Part shown: piece by piece, positions 57,897 through 64,000 of the stretch
How positions within the stretch are numbered: position 1 is the stretch's first letter
Layout: every line of letters begins with the position of its first letter
Origin: JAFAXD01 sp035472475
Lineage (GTDB): Bacteria; Pseudomonadota; Alphaproteobacteria; Rhizobiales; Xanthobacteraceae
Assembly (NCBI GenBank): GCA_035472475.1
Contig: DATIPA010000146.1
Span: 1-64,000, forward strand
Direction of reading: 5' to 3'
Length of the DNA: 64,000 nt
Program-made: the position numbers and the translations under genes
The notes under the pieces: generated by a model
Told to the model about the DNA's origin: nothing
The model's input: only the letters and a program-made list of their open reading frames with translations
The model's database searches: none

Positions 57897-58151
57897 TTCC
57901 GTTCCGGAGCCTCAGCCCATTTCGCCGCGCGCTCTAACGGCGCGCCTTCGCCGACGTCGCCGTCATTGACAAGCAAGGCGGCCATGCGGGCGTGCACCCT
58001 TGCGATTCCCCGATCGTCGCAGCAAGCTCAAAAAAACTAAGCTCCATCAAATCATAAATTCGGGTATCTCGCTCGTTCCGACAGCTCGCATCTATACTGC
58101 AGGCTACAGTTCGGAACGTCGCAATCGAGAACCCTGAGAGGAAACGCCACG

Positions 58152-59132
58152 ATGCTTACGCGCCGCACGGTGCTTGTCTCATCCGCCGCATTGTTGTCGG
58201 CAGGGCTCATGCCTCACGCCCGCGCCGAGGTGCTCAAGAAGTCAGTGCAGATCATCGTCGGCTTTCCGGCCGGCGGAGGCACCGACGTAATTGCCCGCAT
58301 CCTGGCGGAGCGGTTGCGCGGCCCGTATTCATCGGGCGTCATTGTCGAGAACAAGCCGGGCGCCGCCGCGCGCATTTCGGTGGAATATGTCAAGAACGCG
58401 GAGCCCGACGGCAGCGTCATGCTGTTCACCCCGGATTTTCCGATCACGGTCTATCCGCACAGCTTCCGCTCGCTCAGCTACGATCCGCTGCGCGACCTGA
58501 TCGCGGTGGCGCCCACCACCAAATCGGCGCTGACCTACAACATCGGCCCGATGGTGCCGCCGAGCGTCAAGACACTCGCCGACTTCGTGGCCTGGTGCAA
58601 AGCCAACCCCGACAAGGCGATCTATGCCACCACCTCGGCGGGCGGCACGCCGCATTTCGTCGGCGTGATGCTCGCCAACGCGGCCGGCGTGAAAATGACA
58701 CCGGTGCACTATCGCGGCGGCGCGCCGGCGCTGCAGGACGTCATCGGCGGCCACGTGCCCGCTGGCGTCAATCCGGTGAGCGAGAGTCTGCCGTTTTCCC
58801 GCTCGGGGGCGGTGCGCGTGCTCGCGGTGACGGGCTCGCAGCGTTCGCCGTTCCTGCCCGAGGTTCCGACCATGCGCGAGAGCGGGTATGACGTCGTGAT
58901 CGATTCCTGGCTCGGCGTCTTCGTCCCGGCCAAGACGCCGCCGGATGTCGTGAATGCGCTGAGCGGGACCCTCCACGATGCGGTCAAATCGAAGGAGATG
59001 CTCGACAGCCTCGCCAAGGTCGGCAACGAACCGACATTCCAGACGCCCGAACAATTTGCCGCAACCGTGCGCGCCGATCTTGAGCGCTGGGGTCCGGTCG
59101 TCAAGGAATCGGGTTTCGTGGCGGAGGACTAG
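58152..59132 (+). CDS. Classic Bug-family receptor, separate from the array
   Basis: 326 residues, a twelfth TctC/Bug protein. Its signal (MLTRRTVLVSSAALLSAGLM) has a twin Arg and might use Tat. The ligand loop is the classic FPAGGGTDVIAR, and it lacks the EPQG end of the array members (ends KESGFVAED). It is therefore from a different Bug subfamily and not a recent duplicate. There is no tctA or tctB nearby, so it presumably uses a membrane pair elsewhere. Confidence 0.92.
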   Translation: MLTRRTVLVSSAALLSAGLMPHARAEVLKKSVQIIVGFPAGGGTDVIARILAERLRGPYSSGVIVENKPGAAARISVEYVKNAEPDGSVMLFTPDFPITVYPHSFRSLSYDPLRDLIAVAPTTKSALTYNIGPMVPPSVKTLADFVAWCKANPDKAIYATTSAGGTPHFVGVMLANAAGVKMTPVHYRGGAPALQDVIGGHVPAGVNPVSESLPFSRSGAVRVLAVTGSQRSPFLPEVPTMRESGYDVVIDSWLGVFVPAKTPPDVVNALSGTLHDAVKSKEMLDSLAKVGNEPTFQTPEQFAATVRADLERWGPVVKESGFVAED

Positions 59133-59282
59133 TGCGGTGCGCCGCCGCTGAGCGATCGCGCTCAGCTCTTCGGCCAGATGTCGACCACATAGCGGCATCG
59201 GCCTTCAACGATGCGAGCCAGGCTTGCGCCTCCGTCCGAACCATAATTGGCGGCTTGCCGATCGGGGACCGAGGAGGGGCCG

Positions 59283-60155
59283 GTGGATGTCACTATTCGA
59301 TCAGCAATAGGCCCGGATGCCAATGCGTGCGGGCGCATTTGTTACGAAGGATTTCGAGCGATCAATGAGCGCCGGGGATTTCCTCCGATCTTTGCTTCGG
59401 TTGAAGTCGCGACACGCCGCGTCGCCGCGTTCATCGAGCATCCGTCCGTATTCGCGGTCGTGGCGGAAACCAACGATGGCGACCGGCGTATCGTGGGTTT
59501 CAATTTTCTGAGCGAACGCGACCCGATCCGGGCGATCGGTCCGATCGTCATCGATCCCGCCATTCAGGGCCACGGGATCGGCCGGCGCCTGATGGAGGCG
59601 GCGCTCGATCGGGCACGCGGCGCGCGCGGCGTCCGCCTGATGCAGGAAAGCTACAATCTGCAATCCTTCTCGCTCTATGCCAGGCTCGGCTTCGATGCGC
59701 GGGAGTTGTTTATCGTGCTGTCGGGAACACCGGCGAGCGCCGTATTGTAATCCGGCTACGAGATCAGACCTTTGACCAAGGGCGACATCGGAGCGTGCGA
59801 GGCGCTGCACGCGTCGGTCCTCGGCTATTCGCGCACCAACGAGCTGCTCGATGCGCTCGCAACCGGGGAACCGATCGCAGCGCTGAAGGATGGACACCTC
59901 TCCGCCTACATGACGATGCCCACGAACTGGCTCGCCAATCACGGCGTCGCCGCGACCGACGAGGATCTGCGCGCACTCATACTCGGCGCCGCGCAGACGA
60001 GACATGAACCGTTGTCGTTTCTGCTGCCGGCCCGTGCGCCTTTGCTGCGCTGGTGTTTGGGGAAGGGGTTTCGCGCCGTCAGGCCGATGACATTGATGAC
60101 GATCGGCGAATACCGCGAACCCGAGGGGAGCTACGTTCCGTCGGTGCTTTACTAG
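59283..60155 (+). pseudogene. Two-domain GNAT acetyltransferase gene with in-frame TAA
   Basis: A GTG at 59283 behind GAGGAGG starts a GNAT domain (IVIDPAIQGHGIGRRLMEAALDRAR is the acetyl-CoA loop) that stops at TAA 59748-59750. The same frame resumes at once with SGYEIRPLTKGDIGACEAL and runs to 60155 through CLGKGFRAVRPMTLMTIGEY, ending PEGSYVPSVLY. Intact relatives have both halves in one protein of about 290 residues, so a single change (for instance CAA to TAA) broke it. The first half alone could still be an active acetyltransferase. A sequencing error is possible. Confidence 0.85.
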
Positions 60156-60344
60156 GAACAGAGCGTGATAATTTTTGCGGCGAGCGATCATCGGGTCCTT
60201 TTCGACTATTGCGCGCACAAGCTCCATCGGCTGGAGCTGAGCACCTCCGGATTCGCCATGATGTCGACAACGAATTTGGGATAACAAAAGGAGCGCCCCG
60301 TCGAGGGCGGGCGCGAACGCCCTGGCATTTTTGGAGGACACGAC

Positions 60345-60716
60345 ATGGCCTATATCGACGGCTTCGTGATCGCAGTACCGACGGCCGGCAAGGAAAAGTT
60401 CGTCCATCACGCCAAGGACATTGGCAACGTCTTCATGGAGTTCGGCGCCGCGCGTATCCTGGAATGCTGGGGCGATGACGTTCCGGACGGCAAGCTGACC
60501 GATTTTCGCCGCGCGGTGCAAGCAAAGGATGACGAGACTGTCGTGTTCTCGTGGATCGAATGGCCCGACAAGGCGACGCGTGATGCGGCGATGGCTAGGT
60601 TCAGTGAGCTGATGAAGACCGATCCGCGGATGAATCCGGAGATGAATCCCATACCGTTCGACGGCAAACGCATGATTTTTGGCGGGTTCTCGCCGGTTGT
60701 CAGGTTAGAGAAATGA
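60345..60716 (+). CDS. DUF1428 family protein
   Basis: 123 residues behind TTTGGAGGACACGAC. The family pattern is complete: MAYIDGFVIAVPTAGKEKFV, ILECWGDDVPDGKLTDF and the ending KRMIFGGFSPVV. It has a ferredoxin-like alpha/beta dimer fold similar to small monooxygenase-like proteins. No function is established for the family. Confidence 0.93.
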   Translation: MAYIDGFVIAVPTAGKEKFVHHAKDIGNVFMEFGAARILECWGDDVPDGKLTDFRRAVQAKDDETVVFSWIEWPDKATRDAAMARFSELMKTDPRMNPEMNPIPFDGKRMIFGGFSPVVRLEK

Positions 60717-60809
60717 CCGGGGCCTGATCGCGTTGTAGGCTAGCCGGTGAATTGACAAATTTGATTCTACCGGACGTGGGAAAACTGGCCACCAGGGGGT
60801 ACCCGTTCC

Positions 60810-61463
60810 ATGAAACTCTTCAGCTATTGGCGCTCGCAGGCGACCTACCGGGTGCGCATCGCGCTGGCGATCAAGGGCCTCGATGCCGAATTGACGACGC
60901 TCGATCTGCTCAAGGGCGATCAGTTTGCACAGCACTACCGCGCGCTCAATCCCGAGATGGTGGTGCCGACGCTGATAGACGGCGATCATCCGCCGCTGAC
61001 GCAGTCGCTCGCCATCCTCGAGTTTCTCGAGGAGCAATATCCCGACCCGCCGCTGCTGCCACCTGAGCCGTACGGGCGGGCGCGGGTGCGCGCGATCGCC
61101 CAGGTCGTCGCGATGGATGCGCATCCCTTTATCGTTCCGCGCGTGCGCAAATACCTCGAGCAGGAGCTCAAGCTCGACGAGGCGACCCGGACGAAATGGT
61201 TGACGCATTGGCTCGAGACCGGGACGCGCGCAGTTGAAGGAATGCTCGCGCGCGACCCGCGCACCGGACGATTTTGCCACGGCGATCGTCCGACCATCGC
61301 CGATCTGTGCCTGGTCGCGCATCTCACCAGCGCACAGATGCTGTGCGGCGTTAAGCCCGACGCCTATCCGACGGCGGCGCGCATTTTCGCAACCTGCATG
61401 CAGCTCGATGCGTTCGCAAAAACGCATCCGCGCAAACAACCGGACGCGCCGGCCGCCGCCTGA
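60810..61463 (+). CDS. maiA: Maleylacetoacetate isomerase-like (zeta-class GST)
   Basis: 217 residues. Family layout: MKLFSYWRSQATYRVRIALAIKGL, ALNPEMVVPTLIDG, then SLAILEFLEEQYPDPPLLP, and a C-terminal half with HGDRPTIADLCLVAHL. The enzyme turns maleylacetoacetate or maleylpyruvate into the fumaryl form in tyrosine or gentisate breakdown. The Ser-rich RSTSSYR active-site segment common in the family is RSQATYR here, so activity is not certain. No hmgA or fahA gene is adjacent. Confidence 0.82.
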   Translation: MKLFSYWRSQATYRVRIALAIKGLDAELTTLDLLKGDQFAQHYRALNPEMVVPTLIDGDHPPLTQSLAILEFLEEQYPDPPLLPPEPYGRARVRAIAQVVAMDAHPFIVPRVRKYLEQELKLDEATRTKWLTHWLETGTRAVEGMLARDPRTGRFCHGDRPTIADLCLVAHLTSAQMLCGVKPDAYPTAARIFATCMQLDAFAKTHPRKQPDAPAAA

Positions 61464-61551
61464 TCAAAGCGAACGGCGCCCGCACCATCCGCGCGGTTTG
61501 CGTCAGCGCAACGTCCACCGTATGGTGCGCCTGCTAGCAGGAACCGCTCGC

Positions 61552-61920
61552 ATGCGGGTCAAGGCGCTCGATCACGTGCAACTGGCGATGCCGTCCGGAC
61601 GCGAAGCCGATGCGCGCGCGTTCTATTCAGGCATTCTGGGAATTCCGGAAACCGTCAAGCCGCCGCAGCTTGCGCGCCGCGGCGGTTGCTGGTTCGAGCG
61701 CGGTGATCTCAAGATTCATCTCGGGGTCGAGGCCGATTTCCGCCCGGCGCGCAAAGCGCATCCCGCGCTGATCGTCGATGACTTGCCGGCGCTCAAGGCG
61801 GCGCTGACCGCAGCCGGATTTGCGCTGCGCGCCGACGAGCCGCTCGAGGGTTACGACCGCATTTTTGTAGATGATCCGTTCGGGAATCGAATCGAACTTC
61901 TGGAGCCCGCGCAATCCTGA
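61552..61920 (+). CDS. VOC-family (glyoxalase/dioxygenase fold) protein
   Basis: 122 residues from ATG 61552 with AGGAA upstream; the frame extends farther up but without family similarity. One VOC module: LDHVQLAMPSGREADARAFYSGILGI opens it with a metal-type His, DLKIHLGVE holds a second, and FVDDPFGNRIELLEP closes it with a Glu. This is the metal-binding set of glyoxalases. Substrate unknown. Confidence 0.88.
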   Translation: MRVKALDHVQLAMPSGREADARAFYSGILGIPETVKPPQLARRGGCWFERGDLKIHLGVEADFRPARKAHPALIVDDLPALKAALTAAGFALRADEPLEGYDRIFVDDPFGNRIELLEPAQS

Positions 61921-62107
61921 CGTCGCAACGCGTCTCTCCCGATTGATGTTGATCTCGGCACGATGCAATCGTCCGTGCGCCGACGAAAAAACGACGGCGC
62001 GAACGAGCTCCGATCCGACATTAGTGGTGTTTGCTTTGGAGACGCCGCGCCTGCCCCGGATCACGTCCGGGGCCGCCCTGCTCAACCGGCTGCGCCAATG
62101 TCAGCCG

Positions 62108-62317
62108 TCACTTGACCTTCAAGTTCTCCGCGGATTCCTTGCCCCGGTTGCTCACGATCTCGTATTCGATCTGCTGACCCTCGCGGAGGGTGCTCAGTCC
62201 GGCTCGCTCGACTGCGGAAATGTGTACAAACACGTCCTTGCCGCCACCGCCACCCGACGGTTGAATAAAGCCATAGCCTTTCGTCGGGTTGAACCACTTC
62301 ACAGTGCCTGTCGCCAC
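62108..62317 (-). CDS. cspA: Cold-shock domain protein (CspA family)
   Basis: 69 residues from the GTG at 62317, with CAGGAGA seven bases upstream. One OB-fold cold-shock domain with RNP1 KGYGFIQP and RNP2 VFVHISAV. It binds single-stranded RNA and acts as a chaperone for translation or antitermination. It differs from the standard form by a run of five glycines in the loop after RNP1 (PSGGGGGKDVF). The upstream 350 bp has no gene and probably includes a long leader. Confidence 0.95.
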   Translation of the reverse strand: MATGTVKWFNPTKGYGFIQPSGGGGGKDVFVHISAVERAGLSTLREGQQIEYEIVSNRGKESAENLKVK

Positions 62318-62674
62318 GTCACGTCTCCTGGTTACGATCCCCCACACTGGCACAGCAAAGGGTCAAGATGAAGTGGGTCGCGGCTCAAAAATCGCCCGGC
62401 CCGGGATTGCGCGACAAGCCGCCGCCGTGACGGATGTTTGCCGATTTTGCGCGCGCGCACTCTGGTTGCTGGCTACCGCTCTATGTCTTTGAAATGCGAG
62501 GCGTCGGGATAAAAAACCGTGGCGTGGCGTGGCCGGCCATCCACCCAACCGGCTCCGCCGCGCTTTCAATCTCCTGGCGAATCACCAATAACTCGCGACA
62601 GTTGCGCGTTGTCCATGACCTCTAACCGGAAATGCCGGACCGCACTGCGGTAACCGGCATATGAGGGATATGCG
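62318..62674. other. Gene-free region upstream of cspA and a secreted protein gene
   Basis: About 360 bases between divergent genes. The short frames in it have no similarity pattern or signal. It should contain the cspA promoter and leader, and the promoter of the next gene. Nothing specific was recognised. Confidence 0.45.
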
Positions 62675-63076
62675 ATGAACCGACTGCTGAGCGGATGCAT
62701 GGGTTGCGCGGCTGCAACCATATCGGGACTGAGCATTCTCACGCCGGGCGCTCCGGCATGTGCGGGCATGTTGCCGGTTGCGGCAACGGCGCTGAGTTTC
62801 GCAGCTTCTGCAAAAATCACGACCGTGCAGTGGGCGGATGCGTGGTGGCCGCGCGAACAATGGGACTACGCGTGGGGCGCTTCGCCGTATTCGTTTCCGC
62901 AAGGGCGCCAGTCACGCGTGATGTATTATGCGGCGGCGCCCTACTATTACTTGGGCTTCCAGACATCGATGGGTTACAACGGCAACTTCGGGTATCCGGC
63001 CGCCGTGCAATATGCAGATCCGCCCGGACCGCGCCGATATTATTCCCGTCCGCACCGCATAGAAGCGTTCGATTAG
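62675..63076 (+). CDS. Secreted small protein rich in Tyr, Gly and Pro
   Basis: 133 residues, ATG 62675 behind GAGGGATATGCG. A signal peptide (MNRLLSGCMGCAAATISGLS) is followed by a tail with aromatic clusters: WADAWWPREQWDYAWGASPY and AAPYYYLGFQTSMGYNG. Probably periplasmic or cell-surface. No known family. Composition resembles small aromatic-rich outer-surface proteins. Confidence 0.6.
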   Translation: MNRLLSGCMGCAAATISGLSILTPGAPACAGMLPVAATALSFAASAKITTVQWADAWWPREQWDYAWGASPYSFPQGRQSRVMYYAAAPYYYLGFQTSMGYNGNFGYPAAVQYADPPGPRRYYSRPHRIEAFD

Positions 63077-63112
63077 CGTGGGTCGGCTGGCCTCCGGCGG
63101 CACCACGATAAA

Positions 63113-63144
63113 ATATGGGTACCCCGTCATATGGATACCCCGTC
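63113..63144. repeat. Tandem 16-bp repeat
   Basis: ATATGGGTACCCCGTC is followed directly by ATATGGATACCCCGTC. A hairpin, CCGAAG..CTTCGG, begins two bases later. This may be the end of a small degenerate mobile element. Confidence 0.45.
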
Positions 63145-63193
63145 ACCGAAGCTTTGAACTTCGGGACAGGCACCAGGTCAGATAATTGAGGAG

Positions 63194-63221
63194 AAAAGGG
63201 GCCCGCGTGTGCGGGCCCTTT
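63194..63221 (-). terminator. Bidirectional terminator hairpin
   Basis: GGGCCCGC-GTGT-GCGGGCCC, a perfect 8-bp stem. On the minus strand it is followed by CCTTTTCTCC, fitting termination of the small gene at 63237-63410. On the plus strand TTTCCC follows, for the secreted protein gene. Confidence 0.7.
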
Positions 63222-63236
63222 CCCTACCTGCTCGTA

Positions 63237-63410
63237 TTAGCCGCGGGTAACGACCGGGCCTTTGCCGAGCGGGGCCTTGCCGATTGGCGCCTTGCCGATC
63301 GGAGCCTTGCCCACCACCGGAGGAGGCGGAGCTTTCACGTACATGTCGGCCGCGGCGGCGACGCCGGCGAGGCCGAAGATTGCCACTGTGGCAAGAATGA
63401 TAGTCTTCAT
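63237..63410 (-). CDS. Small secreted repeat peptide (57 residues)
   Basis: ATG 63410 has GGGGGG upstream and gives a clean signal peptide (MKTIILATVAIFGLAGVAAA) followed by DMYVKAPPPPVV and a repeated unit GKAPIGKAPIGKAPLGKGP. The mature peptide is about 37 residues, basic and Gly/Pro-rich. The KAPPPP segment is like the mature start of rhizobial outer-membrane porins, but no barrel follows. A terminator follows the gene, supporting a real transcript. Function unknown. Confidence 0.6.
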   Translation of the reverse strand: MKTIILATVAIFGLAGVAAAADMYVKAPPPPVVGKAPIGKAPIGKAPLGKGPVVTRG

Positions 63411-63745
63411 GAGGGACCCCCCAAAAGGATTAGTCATCAGGATTCGCTTCGTCAGCAACACCAAATTAACGCTGATGCCCTCATCTAACTAGTGCTCAAA
63501 AGCCACACATGGATTCAAAAGGGCGCTAGTGTGGCCAAAATGCGCCCGGCGATCGCCGCCGATCATCAAGAAAGCGCGCAAACTCAAGCGCCGTGCGCTG
63601 CGCGCGCGCGATTTACCAAACTTCGAGCCTTTTCCAACAACACGCCGCGCATCGGTTGCGGCCGCACCGTTGCAGATCTGCATCGCCCGTTTGATTCGCC
63701 ACCCCGATCGTTGTTCAATGGCGGCCTCACAGCAGGGAGTTTCCG
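63411..63745. other. Divergent region before the PRC-barrel gene
   Basis: About 335 bases with no supported coding sequence. It should contain the promoters of the small secreted peptide gene and of the PRC-barrel gene. No operator or riboswitch was recognised. Confidence 0.45.
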
Positions 63746-64000
63746 ATGGCAACCGAGGAGACCGCCGCGCAACCGCAACATTCGGCGCTGGTTGCCAGCG
63801 ATCGGGTCGAAGGCACGGCCGTTTACGGCCCCGGCAATCGCCGGATCGGCCGGATCGAGCGCCTGATGATCGACAAGGTGAGCGGCCAGGTCGCCTACGC
63901 GGTGCTGACGTTCGGCGGTTTTCTCGGAATTGGCGAGGACCATTATCCGCTGCCGTGGGCCAAGCTTCGCTACGACACCGCGCTCGACGGCTACAAGGTC
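63746..64000 (+). CDS. PRC-barrel domain protein (3' end outside window)
   Basis: ATG 63746 follows AGGGAG and stays open for 85 codons to the window edge. The PRC-barrel pattern is clear: GTAVYGPGNRRIGRIERLMID, then VAYAVLTFGGFLGIGEDHYPLPW. These small beta-barrels occur in soluble stress-induced proteins and in photosynthetic reaction-centre H subunits. Without the rest of the gene and its neighbours no role can be assigned. Confidence 0.9.
   Translation, partial: MATEETAAQPQHSALVASDRVEGTAVYGPGNRRIGRIERLMIDKVSGQVAYAVLTFGGFLGIGEDHYPLPWAKLRYDTALDGYKV

Noticed and set aside
59772..60155. Independent 127-residue protein
   Set aside because: It is in the same frame as the preceding GNAT domain and completes a known two-domain layout, so it was annotated as one broken gene.

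Overview
The window is chromosomal DNA of a high-GC alphaproteobacterium, most likely a Hyphomicrobiales (Rhizobiales) member near Bradyrhizobiaceae/Xanthobacteraceae. The evidence is the dnaG-rpoD pair, the carB-greA and trxB-lysR neighbourhoods, a DnaG that has lost its zinc ligands, a UvrB with a long N-terminal extension, and dispersed palindromes of the kind common in Bradyrhizobium relatives (26564-26666, 55184-55227). No transposase, integrase, phage gene or CRISPR array was found.

Layout. 1-9.5 kb: the 3' part of thiC, a DUF486 gene broken by a nonsense codon, a PlsC/GNAT pair that may make a lipoamino acid, uvrB, two tandem paralogous lipoproteins and a periplasmic protein. 9.5-28.6 kb: an array of eleven minus-strand TctC/Bug-type periplasmic binding-protein genes (one frameshifted) downstream of a single tctB-tctA membrane pair. 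One membrane channel probably serves many receptors. The array is split at 12.6-17.95 kb by a plus-strand three-gene island of visibly different composition. It encodes a papain-like protease, an OmpA-type protein and a TPR-CHAT caspase-like protein, and a C/G-rich hairpin sits at each edge. This island is the most unusual system in the window.

28.8-39.9 kb: a tRNA with CAU anticodon (probably Ile2), an orphan ABC-type binding protein, phenylalanine-4-hydroxylase, DUF488 and DUF2945 proteins, a RecD-like helicase, a secreted nuclease, rpoD, dnaG, a LysE-type exporter, a YqeY-family protein and a small membrane protein. 40-50 kb: a divergent tetR/hotdog-thioesterase pair with a palindromic operator, a methyltransferase, carB (carA is not in the window), greA, an LLM flavoprotein, an Lrp regulator, trxB and a LysR regulator. 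A strong terminator at 50.3 kb may end a small RNA.

50.4-64 kb: msrP without msrQ, a small protein plus old yellow enzyme behind two TetR-type palindromes, an EF-G-like GTPase lacking the catalytic His, an aspartate-type aminotransferase, two glutathione-transferase-like proteins, a twelfth, divergent Bug receptor, a two-domain GNAT gene broken by an in-frame TAA, DUF1428 and VOC proteins, a cold-shock protein, small secreted proteins and the start of a PRC-barrel protein. Three broken genes (DUF486, one Bug, GNAT) are visible; each differs from an intact frame by one base.
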